Assembly (NCBI GenBank): GCA_025361565.1
Contig: JANYKN010000175.1
Coordinates: 1 to 64,000, forward strand
DNA length: 64,000 nucleotides
Direction: 5' to 3'
Source: Bacteroidota bacterium
GTDB taxonomy: Bacteria; Bacteroidota; Bacteroidia; Bacteroidales; NBLH01
The first letter of the stretch is position 1, and every line of letters begins with the position of its first letter. Below the pieces are notes generated by a model. That model did not search any database. It saw only the letters and a program-made list of their open reading frames with translations, and was not told where the DNA came from. Shown piece by piece: positions 10,419-17,847 of this stretch. The translations under genes were made by a program, and so were the position numbers.

Positions 10419-10840
10419 TCGATATTATTTTTCTTCAAAAATACAATAATCTCATTAAAAAGCTGGTATTTTTTTTCTGAGTTTAACTGACATTCCCAGA
10501 TAACAAAAATCTTCCAATCCAATTCTTTTAAAGCATCTATTTTTATGCAATCTCTCTTTTTTGTTTGATTAATTTTACTCAACCACCATTCAGTTTTTGT
10601 CTTTGGAACTACAAAGTATTTGCAATTCTCGTGTCCATGCCAAAAACAACCATTAACAAAAATAACTGTTTTATATTTGGGTAAAACTATATCTGGTTTT
10701 CCTGGTAATTTTGTATCATGAAGCTTGTATCGAAATCCATTGGCAAAAAGAAACTTACGAACAAGCATTTCGGGTTTTGTATTTTTACCCTTGATGCGGC
10801 TCATATTGTAACTTCTGGTTTTTCTGTCATGAACATCCAT
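10415..10840 (-). CDS. Very short patch repair endonuclease (Vsr)
   Basis: A 141-aa protein matching the Vsr family over its full length. It opens with the typical RSYNMSRIKGKNT segment and has LPGKPD with catalytic Asp50, then VNGCFWHGH with Cys65, His68 and His70, and Cys73, the Zn-site and catalytic region. Vsr nicks 5' of T in T:G mismatches that arise by deamination of 5-methylcytosine, limiting the mutational cost of the adjacent methyltransferase. The gene overlaps the methyltransferase start by 4 bases. Confidence 0.94.
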   Translation of the reverse strand: MDVHDRKTRSYNMSRIKGKNTKPEMLVRKFLFANGFRYKLHDTKLPGKPDIVLPKYKTVIFVNGCFWHGHENCKYFVVPKTKTEWWLSKINQTKKRDCIKIDALKELDWKIFVIWECQLNSEKKYQLFNEIIVFLKKNNIE

Positions 10841-10865
10841 TAATCAGAAACAACTATTTTAAAGT

Positions 10866-11135
10866 TTATAGGATAGTATTATTTTTATCAGGCAATATTT
10901 TATCTTTTAGCTCGAAATCAAAATCTAAAAACCAGGAGAATCTAGATAAGTAATCAATGCTAAAACTGAATTTTCCATTTTCAATTTTTGAAATCGTAGA
11001 GCGGTTTACATTCATTTTTTCGGCTAAATCATCCTGGCTGTAACCTCTTTTTTCCCGAATTTGTCTTAAGGCATTACCAATTTTTAAACGGTAATCTCTA
11101 ATGAACTTGTCTTTTTTTGTACTTTCGTGATCCAT
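10866..11135 (-). CDS. XRE-family HTH transcriptional regulator
   Basis: An 89-aa protein with a helix-turn-helix of the Cro/C1 type: residues about 14-60 contain IREKRGYSQDDLAEKMNVN and STISKIENG. It resembles controller (C) proteins that time expression of restriction genes after entry into a new cell. It lies 25 bp upstream of vsr and 16 bp after the unknown leader gene. The palindrome at 11603-11623, just upstream of the operon promoter, is a candidate operator; this is an inference from position. Confidence 0.85.
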   Translation of the reverse strand: MDHESTKKDKFIRDYRLKIGNALRQIREKRGYSQDDLAEKMNVNRSTISKIENGKFSFSIDYLSRFSWFLDFDFELKDKILPDKNNTIL

Positions 11136-11151
11136 TTGTTTTGGTCAACTA

Positions 11152-11550
11152 TTAATTTACAATTAGCGCACCAGAATGTTCTGTACCTTGCTCATCAATA
11201 ATAGTAAGCCAGAGGTTAGTTACTATACCATTTGCAACTATTGTAAGGTCAAGCTTAACAGATTGTTCATTTATTTTAATAATTCTTCCATGTACTTGTG
11301 AATCATCCGGTTTGTTAATAGTAACACTGTGCCCAATTAAATCTTGTGTATTCACATCAACCACATCTAAATCATCTAAATGAACAGTGTTTATTGATGG
11401 GAAACTCAATCCTGTATTTAGAGCTTTTATATGAGCTCTTGGTCTGTCAACATCTTCAATGACTTCAAACACTAAATAAAGTTGTTCAGGATTTTCACCT
11501 TCCAAAGGTGTGTGGAATTTGGCAATTTGCCCTTTTTTAGTTGGGTTCAT
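11152..11550 (-). CDS. Hypothetical protein, first gene of the defence operon
   Basis: A 132-aa acidic, beta-rich protein of no family I recognise. It has no signal peptide or membrane segment. The first half contains an IVF-like strand pattern and the second half (IKINEQSVKLDLTIVANGI) looks like a small beta barrel or sandwich. It is the first gene after the operon promoter (-7 box at 11595-11602) and is followed 16 bp later by the XRE regulator. It could be a small accessory or regulatory protein of the restriction system, or an independent gene sharing the promoter. Confidence 0.6.
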   Translation of the reverse strand: MNPTKKGQIAKFHTPLEGENPEQLYLVFEVIEDVDRPRAHIKALNTGLSFPSINTVHLDDLDVVDVNTQDLIGHSVTINKPDDSQVHGRIIKINEQSVKLDLTIVANGIVTNLWLTIIDEQGTEHSGALIVN

Positions 11551-11594
11551 AATTTTTATGCAGTTTGTATCGCGTTGCCCCCGCTTTTAGTTCT

Positions 11595-11623
11595 CAAATA
11601 TAACTAATATTTAGCTAATTAGT
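11595..11623 (-). promoter_or_regulatory. Promoter and candidate operator of the defence operon
   Basis: On the minus strand, TATATTTG (11595-11602) fits the Bacteroidota -7 box TAnnTTTG, about 45 bp before the first ATG at 11550. Immediately upstream is an ACTAAT/ATTAGT inverted repeat (11603-11608 with 11618-11623) around a TTAGCTAA core, well placed to be bound by the XRE regulator. Confidence 0.5.
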
Positions 11624-12093
11624 GCAATATATTGAACATTTATTTTGAGGTAATTTGACCTTAAATTGGATGTTTTCCAAACAATCTTTTCAATCATGAT
11701 TTACAGGAAAAGACTCCGAAGGGCGGAGACAATTTCTGAATTATTTTGCAAATCAAGCTTTTTCAAATTTTCAGGTTGATAAACATGATAAATTTTCAAT
11801 GATTTGTTTGTTGAATTCTTTTCCAATGCAAAACAATATTGTTAAAAAATATACCTAAATTAAAATAAATCATGGTTAATTAGGAATTTGCAATCGTAGC
11901 AGCTCATGTTCATTATTAATTCTAGTTCATTGACAATGAACATATAAAATAATTGAACAAAGATGAAAATGAATATTTATTTTGAAATATATATAATAGC
12001 ATAATCAGATCATGTATTATATTTTGGTAAACATAAAATTCAGGAATAATTTTACTAATTTCGTCTATCTTAAAAACACTAAAAAATATTGAT
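11624..12093. other. AT-rich intergenic region with small inverted repeats
   Basis: No gene seen. A short GC hairpin (CTCCG/CGGAG, 11714-11728) and an ATGTTCATT/AATGAACAT repeat (11906-11914 with 11935-11943) are visible. The half-site GTTCATT also occurs at 11925-11931, so two overlapping pairings are possible; this may be an operator for the downstream YegP-like gene. Confidence 0.4.
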
Positions 12094-12426
12094 ATGGGAC
12101 ATCCTAGATTTGAAGTTAAGACTGGAAAAGATGGTCAATTTTATTTTAACCTAACTGCTAAAAACGGACAAGTTATTTTATCAAGTGAAGGCTATAAGAG
12201 CAAAGATGGTTGTGAGAATGGAATTGAATCGGTAAAAAAGAACTCACAAATTGATGACCACTTTGAAAGAAAAGAAGCTAAAGATGGACAGCATTATTTT
12301 GTTCTGAAAGCTGGTAATAGCCAGGTTATTGGTAAAAGTGAAATGTATAAGGCTAAGGCTGGTATGGAGAATGGGATTAGTTCTGTGAAAGAAAATGCTC
12401 CTGGAGCACAAATTGAATTTGTATAA
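12094..12426 (+). CDS. YegP family (DUF1508) protein
   Basis: A 110-aa protein made of two tandem DUF1508 units (about residues 4-50 and 54-101). Each has the F-E-x-K-x-x-x-D-G-Q-x-Y-F start, a G-N/N-G-Q-V-I strand and an E-x-Y-K-x-K-x-G-x-x-N-G-I-x-S-V end. YegP proteins are small, beta-rich and of poorly known function, sometimes linked to stress. It is a single gene with its own terminator-like hairpin just downstream. Confidence 0.9.
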   Translation: MGHPRFEVKTGKDGQFYFNLTAKNGQVILSSEGYKSKDGCENGIESVKKNSQIDDHFERKEAKDGQHYFVLKAGNSQVIGKSEMYKAKAGMENGISSVKENAPGAQIEFV

Positions 12427-12468
12427 TTTTTGTATCTTTGGTTTGTAATAAACCATTAGTAAAGATTG

Positions 12469-12499
12469 AGGCTGTTCTGTTAGTAGGGCAGCCTTTTTT
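12469..12499 (+). terminator. Terminator after the YegP-like gene
   Basis: AGGCTG (12469-12474) pairs with CAGCCT (12489-12494) and is followed directly by a T run. It lies 43 bp after the stop codon of the DUF1508 gene. Confidence 0.7.
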
Positions 12500-12511
12500 A
12501 CATTAGGATAC

Positions 12512-12621
12512 CTCTAAAAACTCCTATTTCTGCGTTACGCTCAATTTTAAAAATCCTCATTTACAATAAGTAAACTCCGGTTTTTAAAATTGAGCAAGCC
12601 TTGAACTCGGAGTTTTTAGAG
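12512..12621. repeat. 110-bp imperfect palindrome (MITE/REP-like)
   Basis: The ends CTCTAAAAACTCC (12512-12524) and GGAGTTTTTAGAG (12609-12621) are perfectly complementary over 13 bp. Further in, GCTCAATTTTAAAAA pairs with TTTTTAAAATTGAGC. The element is non-coding and looks like a dispersed palindromic unit; no second copy occurs in this window. Confidence 0.75.
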
Positions 12622-12668
12622 ATGCCCATTATTGTTTGCAGTTTATTATTCCGGGCTTACAGATCCGA

Positions 12669-13694
12669 TTAATCATTCCAATGAATATTATTAATTCTAT
12701 TTTGCAAGATTTTAAGTTTTTCGATTAATTGGGTAAAAGGAAGGCTTTCTCCGTAGATCATGTTTTCCTGCATTTGTTTGTAATCGGCTTCCCATTGTGG
12801 TAGTAATTCAACAGGAGGTATGAATTTAATGTATTCCGGATTATGTTTGGCATAATCAACATCAGCTAATTTTACAAAAATACTCCGGTGCTTCACAATA
12901 GTATTATATAACTCTTTATTTTGTAGAGCTTTGTTTGCGAATTCGGTTTGGCTAAGTTTTTCAATATCGTAAAGGTGTCTGCTAAGACGTTCTACCCGTT
13001 TCTTTTCATCAATCCGCTGAAATTCCTCGTGTAATAAAAATATTTTCTCCAAAAAAGTTCGTTCGGGATTTACTACCGGCACAATAATAGGCTTATCGGT
13101 AAAAGACCGATCAGTGAAATTTTCAGCTACAAAAGTGGCAAAAGTTCTTTGGGTATTGGGTTCTCTCAACGAGCGACTGCCAACTTCAACCAAAAGGCCA
13201 GGCTTAAGATAAGTGTCTGATTCGGTAAGCTTTGGATAGTATATTTCAACAATCAAGGGGTCCTGGTCGTGGTTGATTACATCGAGAGGCTTAACAATTA
13301 CTTTATGAAAACCTATTTCATTAAATTTGATTTGCAGCTCAGGAGCAAACTGATTGACAATAAAATCATAAGACAATCTTCTTAGTTTATTGACCGCCTT
13401 TTTATTAGGTTCTTCTTCTGTGAAACCCAAATATTCTTTATCCAAAGCCAAATCAATATCTTCAGAAAAGCGTTCTATCAAATTCCAGGCTTTGCTTAAT
13501 GATGTACCTCCTTTAAAAATGAGTGCAGGAGCACATTCCATTGTAAAAATAAGGGAAAGAGTATGCACTACCCACCAATCTTTTTCAATAGCTACAGCCG
13601 GTAATCCAACATTTCTGCTTGTTTCGGTAAAAATGTTCCGTTTGGTATTATCGGGCAATTGCATCCAATCTTTCAGATGTGTTAAATCATTCAT
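12669..13694 (-). CDS. AbiEii/AbiGii-type nucleotidyltransferase toxin
   Basis: A 341-aa nucleotidyltransferase-fold protein. The active-site signature is GGTS at residues 62-65 followed by RFSEDIDL at 75-82, with Asp79 and Asp81 as metal-binding acids. In AbiE systems the toxin transfers nucleotides to RNA substrates and arrests growth during phage infection. The gene overlaps the upstream antitoxin-like gene by 8 bp, the normal AbiEi-AbiEii arrangement. Family assignment is firm; the precise substrate of this member is unknown. Confidence 0.9.
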   Translation of the reverse strand: MNDLTHLKDWMQLPDNTKRNIFTETSRNVGLPAVAIEKDWWVVHTLSLIFTMECAPALIFKGGTSLSKAWNLIERFSEDIDLALDKEYLGFTEEEPNKKAVNKLRRLSYDFIVNQFAPELQIKFNEIGFHKVIVKPLDVINHDQDPLIVEIYYPKLTESDTYLKPGLLVEVGSRSLREPNTQRTFATFVAENFTDRSFTDKPIIVPVVNPERTFLEKIFLLHEEFQRIDEKKRVERLSRHLYDIEKLSQTEFANKALQNKELYNTIVKHRSIFVKLADVDYAKHNPEYIKFIPPVELLPQWEADYKQMQENMIYGESLPFTQLIEKLKILQNRINNIHWND

Positions 13695-14301
13695 TTATAA
13701 TCTCTTGTTTAGGTGAGCGTAATATTTTTCTAATCCATTCAGGCGCTAATTTTATATCATGCTGCAAATGGTAAGGTTTTTCATTTTTCAACAACTCCCT
13801 TATTTTTTTAATTTCTTCATCGCTTGCCATGTCTTTGCCTATTGTGCGTAAAGCTTGTATGGCAAGTTTACTGATGTCGCCAATGGCAGATACATTTTTG
13901 GCACTTGCCCTTTTAAAAGTAATAGTTTGCTTGCCTACTTTAATTTTGCGTGCCGTAGCATCTGTGTAATACACCACGTTCATAGGCACCTGAGTAGTTA
14001 GCCCAATCTTATACATAGCGTAGCTTCCCGTGGGGACAATACGTGCTTTGTCTCGTTTGGCTATGGCTTCGGCAATTTCTTCAATACCAGGTAATACAAT
14101 ACCTAAAATTTTATCTTCAGCTGGTCGCACATACATACCTGTTGCCATACGATGCAGTTCACCAGATTTTACTAATCTTTCCAATGCTTTTGCAATAGCC
14201 TTGGCATTTCCTAAAGTAGTAAAACTGTCCACAAAAAATAGCGAACCCCTCTTGGCTTTTTTTATTTTTTCAAGTATTTGTATTTCAAAGCTATCAATCA
14301 T
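13687..14301 (-). CDS. DUF6088 / AbiEi-like antitoxin
   Basis: A 204-aa protein with an N-terminal winged-helix region (KAKRGSLFFVDSF through LERLVKSGELHRMATGMYVRP), followed by a region with GSYAMYKIGLTTQ. It resembles DUF6088 proteins, partners of AbiEii-type toxins that act as DNA-binding antitoxins. The start is placed at 14301 rather than the longer 14334 because the latter would lie inside the operator palindrome 14317-14347. It most likely represses its own promoter and neutralises the downstream toxin. Confidence 0.85.
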   Translation of the reverse strand: MIDSFEIQILEKIKKAKRGSLFFVDSFTTLGNAKAIAKALERLVKSGELHRMATGMYVRPAEDKILGIVLPGIEEIAEAIAKRDKARIVPTGSYAMYKIGLTTQVPMNVVYYTDATARKIKVGKQTITFKRASAKNVSAIGDISKLAIQALRTIGKDMASDEEIKKIRELLKNEKPYHLQHDIKLAPEWIRKILRSPKQEIINE

Positions 14302-14316
14302 TATTATAACTATATC

Positions 14317-14347
14317 TTGTCGCAAATTTAGCAAATATTTGCGACAA
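14317..14347 (-). promoter_or_regulatory. Operator palindrome of the AbiE-like operon
   Basis: TTGTCGCAAAT (14317-14327) and ATTTGCGACAA (14337-14347) form a perfect 11-bp inverted repeat with a 9-bp spacer, ending 16 bp upstream of the antitoxin ATG. This is the expected place for autoregulatory binding by the AbiEi-like protein. Confidence 0.65.
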
Positions 14348-14802
14348 ATTGCATTTCAAATCTCATTATTTTAAGATGAACTTTTTGAATAATACAGAGT
14401 TAGTCCGATTTTATTAAAATTTCTGGTTATGCAGTTGAACTTCTCATTGTAACATAACAAGGGGTGGCTTGAATTATTATGTAATAAAATAAGGGCAAAT
14501 TTAGTTAATTTTTGTAACAGAATAAGGGCAAATAATCATTGTAATGAAATTATAAATTAAGTTTTAACGAACTACCTTCATGATTAGCAACCAATTATTA
14601 TCGAGCTTACTTCAAGAAATAGATCGAAGGAGGATCGGGTCTGGTGTCGGGTTTGGATCTAAGGGTGTTTCGGGACTGGATCGAACCTTTTGTAAAACCA
14701 CTATCGAAATTACATCAAGTCATGTAACGGTATTTCGGCAGCGCTCAATGACCGGCACGGTATTATTTAGTAAAGTTATGTGTGAACCTGGATCGAAATT
14801 TT
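14348..14802. other. Intergenic region with 32-33 bp spaced direct repeats
   Basis: No convincing gene. Repeats beginning TGTAAy occur at 14448, 14480, 14513 and (degenerate) 14540. The two best copies, 14480-14500 and 14513-14533, share TGTAA and AATAAGGGCAAAT. Downstream, 14600-14790 is unusually rich in ATCGAA/GGATCG motifs. Confidence 0.5.
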
Positions 14803-15303
14803 CTATTTTAAAGATGAAATCTGAGAATGAATATATCCCAGGGTATTTTTATCTACTTTTTCACCGATAACACTTGAAATTTCGGGTATTGAAAAACCAT
14901 TTGAATAAAGCTGTTTTACATAATTGTGCCTGAAAAGGTGTGTGGAAATTCGTTTGGTGTTGATATACAATTTATTAAACTGGTTGTTGTATAAAAGCAT
15001 TTTTTCGGTATAGTAGGAATATGATCTGATTAATGAAGGTAAGGTACCTGAAGCATGATGAGCAATAAATATAGGATTAAAATCGGAAATTGAGATAATA
15101 CGGGGGTTTGAGAACTTTTGAGTTTCAACCAATACAGAATCAATATCGATTATTGAAATTCTCGAATACTCCAATAATTCATTTATGCGAAGGCCAGTCC
15201 TGTAGAGGGAATCAAAGATTATATAGGAATATACATCGTAGAGCTTCGAATGAGCAACAATTGACCTGCAGCAATTTTCTATCTGGGTGTTTGTTAGTAC
15301 CAT
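14803..15303 (-). CDS. Minimal tyrosine recombinase (integrase catalytic domain)
   Basis: A 166-aa protein consisting almost only of a tyrosine-recombinase catalytic domain. Arg39 lies in TGLRINELL (box I), His122-Leu-Phe-Arg125-His126 is box II, and Tyr157 in GYIHS is the nucleophile. The usual second His/Trp (GH in box II) reads GE here (Glu148), so activity may be altered. The N-terminal core-binding domain of full integrases is missing. Start chosen at 15303; a longer frame to 15348 runs through a tandem octamer repeat. It is downstream of three DUF6266-like genes. It could be a site-specific recombinase of this cassette or a relic. Confidence 0.8.
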   Translation of the reverse strand: MVLTNTQIENCCRSIVAHSKLYDVYSYIIFDSLYRTGLRINELLEYSRISIIDIDSVLVETQKFSNPRIISISDFNPIFIAHHASGTLPSLIRSYSYYTEKMLLYNNQFNKLYINTKRISTHLFRHNYVKQLYSNGFSIPEISSVIGEKVDKNTLGYIHSQISSLK

Positions 15304-15316
15304 GGTCTTAATTATT

Positions 15317-15364
15317 GAATGTGTGAATGAGTGAATGTGAGAATGCAAGAATTTATGAATGATT
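15317..15364. repeat. Six tandem GAATGNNN octamers
   Basis: Six consecutive 8-bp units beginning GAAT (15317, 15325, 15333, 15341, 15349, 15357) lie directly upstream of the recombinase start and just past the stop of the preceding gene. An 8-bp unit shifts reading frame when copy number changes. Confidence 0.7.
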
Positions 15365-15758
15365 ACTTTGGTTTTCTGGATGGAATTTTTCTCATCAATG
15401 TTTTGTAATCATTTGAAATGTTTATGCCTGATGAATCGGATTTTGCAATGACTAATTTATCCAAGTCTACTGAACAATTAACAATTGATGAGTTGAGGTT
15501 TAGTCTCAGAAATTCTGAAAAAAAGGATTGTTTTTTATCCTGGAGCCTTAACGATTTTTGCAATATTGGCCTTAAAATCTTATAAATTTCAATTGCATAA
15601 AGTAGGTTTTCCCTTTGGATTTCTTCATTTAAATAATGAGGGTCGCTTAAATCTGCAACTTTTCTATTGATGTGATTATGGAGCTGATTGTTTTTAGCTT
15701 TGCTATTCGATATTTTCCCGTTTAGTTTGCCTGTTATTCCTGCTTTTAGAATGGCCAT
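15363..15758 (-). CDS. DUF6266-like protein, short copy
   Basis: A 131-aa protein resembling the first half of the neighbouring DUF6266 protein. It begins MAILKAGITGKLNGKI, similar to the MGKLSGGILGPVKGKV start of the larger copy, and has QRENLLYAIEIYKILRPILQKSL...FFSEFLRLNLNSSI, aligning with the helical region AFKETLVWYKALAAAIFGAF...YNVFMSDNVNNGI. Function is unknown. The beta-rich C-terminal half is shortened. One of three related genes in a row, it probably arose by duplication and divergence. Confidence 0.6.
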   Translation of the reverse strand: MAILKAGITGKLNGKISNSKAKNNQLHNHINRKVADLSDPHYLNEEIQRENLLYAIEIYKILRPILQKSLRLQDKKQSFFSEFLRLNLNSSIVNCSVDLDKLVIAKSDSSGINISNDYKTLMRKIPSRKPK

Positions 15759-15937
15759 GTGATTAGAATTTAGAACTTAGTGCTTCGACTCCGCTCAGCA
15801 ACCGAATAAAATTTTAAGAATGAGCTAATTGATTTCATCGAAATAATGAACTGAAATTTCTGAAGAGAGTGAATAATCTGAGCGTGCAAAAAATAGATAC
15901 AGATAACAAGAAACCAAGTAAAAATCAGGATTAAATG

Positions 15938-16453
15938 TCAGCTGGCTGCTTTCATTAATCTTATATTTTCAGTTATGGAATAATTAAAACGGTTTTCTGA
16001 AGGTGAATAAATAATAGCACAAAGAATGTCATTGTCGTTTTGATTTTCTGAAAGAACATTTGTCCAGGATACTTGAAATTTGTTTGATGCATTGATTATT
16101 CTTTCCACTTGAAAGTCGGTGTCCGGAATGTCCTCAGTCGAAATTTTGAATTTTTCAGGAAAGAATGTTCCGTCTATAATGGAATAATTCAAGTTCCTGG
16201 AGAAAAATTCATTGTATGCGGATCGGGTATGCGATCTGTTATTCAATGAAACAATCAGCAGCGGCCGCAAATTTCTAAAAGCACTTAACAAAAAAGGAAT
16301 ATTCTCGCGGTTTGCTTGCTGCTTATCGGTTTTTGGATTGGAGATTGTTTTGGCTTTTCTCCTAACAATCGTTTGAGAATTCAAGTTATAAAAAGTGAAT
16401 TTTCCTGGACTACCATAAATTTTATCGAGCAAAATAACTGGAGACAAGGCCAT
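15938..16453 (-). CDS. DUF6266-like protein, second copy
   Basis: A 171-aa protein with the same plan as its neighbours: a short Gly/Lys N-terminus (LLDKIYGSPGKFTFYNL), a helical segment NRENIPFLLSAFRNLRPLLIVSLN with the SAYNEFFSRNLNYSII signature, and a beta-rich C-terminus with a VSWTNVLSENQNDND segment like the EFAWANDSDGSS of the 217-aa copy. Function is unknown. No signal peptide. It lies between the short copy (179-bp gap) and the full-length copy (72-bp gap), all on the minus strand. Confidence 0.65.
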   Translation of the reverse strand: MALSPVILLDKIYGSPGKFTFYNLNSQTIVRRKAKTISNPKTDKQQANRENIPFLLSAFRNLRPLLIVSLNNRSHTRSAYNEFFSRNLNYSIIDGTFFPEKFKISTEDIPDTDFQVERIINASNKFQVSWTNVLSENQNDNDILCAIIYSPSENRFNYSITENIRLMKAAS

Positions 16454-16525
16454 TTCAAATAGATTTTCAAATAGATGAAAAATGCCCGGCGAAGCCAGGC
16501 ATTATGAATGAACAAAAAAACACTA

Positions 16526-17179
16526 TTACTGGACACTACCAGCCAGGTCGGAACCAGCCAAAAAACTACCAGTTCTTTTAGAACCTGAAGCTTTTTTTCC
16601 ATCAGCTCTTTTCACATAACAATAGGTCTGCAAAGTTTTACCAACCATAGAAGCTGGCAAATTAAGCAAAGCCGAACCACTTGCCCTGGTGTAATCACCA
16701 TTTGAAACCAAAACTGTTTTTGTTACTGGCTCGATAACAACTAAAACAACCTGGTCGGTGGCCAATTTTGAACTCCCGTCGCTGTCATTCGCCCAGGCAA
16801 ACTCAGCCTCATCATCGTTCACTGTTGCTTTAGCTGTGAAATCAGGATTTGTTATCGAACCCTTGCTGATGTTGAGCGCATTCCAGTTTACTCCCTGGTC
16901 CGAAATACCATTGTTTACATTGTCGGACATAAACACATTGTATTCGGAATGTTTTGCAGGCCTCTCTGGGAATGCCCCAAATATTGCAGCAGCCAGGGCT
17001 TTGTACCAAACAAGCGTTTCTTTAAACGCAGTTCGTTGTGCTTGCTGAGCTTCAGAGTTTGCATCTGAATAGCCAGAAGGCATAGATTTAACGACATTTT
17101 GTCCACCGTTGACACAACCAACAACGGCTCCTACTTTACCTTTTACGGGACCTAAGATCCCCCCTGATAATTTTCCCAT
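16526..17179 (-). CDS. DUF6266 family protein
   Basis: A 217-aa protein with the characteristic N-terminus MGKLSGGILGPVKGKVGAVVG followed by NVVKSMPSG, which I recognise as DUF6266, a Bacteroidota family of unknown function. Residues about 40-80 are helical; residues 100-210 look like one beta domain ending in YCYVKRADGKKASGSKR. The start is set at 17179; the 38 extra codons upstream encode a low-complexity stretch and lack a good ribosome-binding site. No membrane segment or export signal is seen. The abundance of such genes beside mobile elements hints at a phage- or element-related structural role, but this is only an inference. Confidence 0.8.
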   Translation of the reverse strand: MGKLSGGILGPVKGKVGAVVGCVNGGQNVVKSMPSGYSDANSEAQQAQRTAFKETLVWYKALAAAIFGAFPERPAKHSEYNVFMSDNVNNGISDQGVNWNALNISKGSITNPDFTAKATVNDDEAEFAWANDSDGSSKLATDQVVLVVIEPVTKTVLVSNGDYTRASGSALLNLPASMVGKTLQTYCYVKRADGKKASGSKRTGSFLAGSDLAGSVQ

Positions 17180-17361
17180 GATAATTAATTTTAAAATTAA
17201 GGTTAAACATGATTTATTGAAGAAAGAATTAAAAACAAAAAAATATATAGTTAGTATAATGAAACGCTTTAACAGTAAGGCTTTCAGCTTCAAGTCCAGT
17301 GCCTCTCCACAACAAAATGCCTTTATGCAATGTTCGGAGCAACATCGAATTGTCTTAGAAC

Positions 17362-17634
17362 TTACTTCCTGAGATTCTTCTCTAGTACTGCTTTAAATTG
17401 AGTTAACACATCGGTGATTTTTTCCTGAGATTCAAACATGCGCTCAATCATTTGATTTTTGAATTCGTGAAAATCAGCCTGCAGGGTTGAAAGTTCTTTT
17501 CTTAATTCAATTCTTTCGTTTGAATGTTGCCTGAAGGAATTTAAAGAATAGAAAAAAAGTACAGCCAGGACAAGTGATAATCCTCCAGCATTTGTTATTA
17601 ATTTAAAGATTTCTGTTTCCATTACAATTGTCAT
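17362..17634 (-). CDS. Small membrane protein, BhlA/UviB holin-like
   Basis: A 90-aa protein with one N-terminal transmembrane segment (about residues 16-31, GGLSLVLAVLFFYSL) and a charged coiled-coil tail with heptad spacing. The METEIFKL start followed by a hydrophobic stretch is reminiscent of small BhlA/UviB-type holin-like proteins. The likely start is Met5 (17622). It is transcribed toward the DUF6266 genes and sits downstream of two TGTCA-TATGACA palindromes. A holin role would support a phage-like cassette; the resemblance is weak, so a generic membrane coiled-coil protein is equally possible. Confidence 0.55.
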   Translation of the reverse strand: MTIVMETEIFKLITNAGGLSLVLAVLFFYSLNSFRQHSNERIELRKELSTLQADFHEFKNQMIERMFESQEKITDVLTQFKAVLEKNLRK

Positions 17635-17681
17635 TAAATGAAATACTTACTTCAATCTGACATATTAGAATAGTCTTACAA

Positions 17682-17724
17682 TGTCATTATGACAGTAAAG
17701 TTAAATCGTAATGTCAATATGACA
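17682..17724 (-). promoter_or_regulatory. Two 13-bp palindromic operator-like sites
   Basis: TGTCATTATGACA (17682-17694) and TGTCAATATGACA (17712-17724) are near-identical palindromes 30 bp apart, about three helical turns. They lie 48-90 bp upstream of the 90-aa membrane protein gene. No obvious cognate repressor is adjacent. Confidence 0.6.
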
Positions 17725-17799
17725 ATAAATTCAGAGAAGTATTATGCTATCACTTTTGTAAATGCTTAAAAATCAATGAGAATAAAATGCTATCACGAT

Positions 17800-17837
17800 A
17801 AAAAAGAGGCTGGATTTAGGAATCCAACCTCTTTTTT
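17800..17837. terminator. Bidirectional terminator-like hairpin
   Basis: AAAAAAGAGGCTGGATT pairs with AATCCAACCTCTTTTTT around a 4-nt loop, with one mismatch. On the minus strand it ends the 143-aa gene (stop at 17848). Confidence 0.75.
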
Positions 17838-17847
17838 GGAAATTTTT

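Noticed and set aside
14580-14870. Plus-strand ORF of 96 codons
   Set aside because: It overlaps the end of the recombinase gene on the opposite strand, lies over repetitive ATCGAA-rich sequence and has no recognisable motif or good ribosome-binding site.
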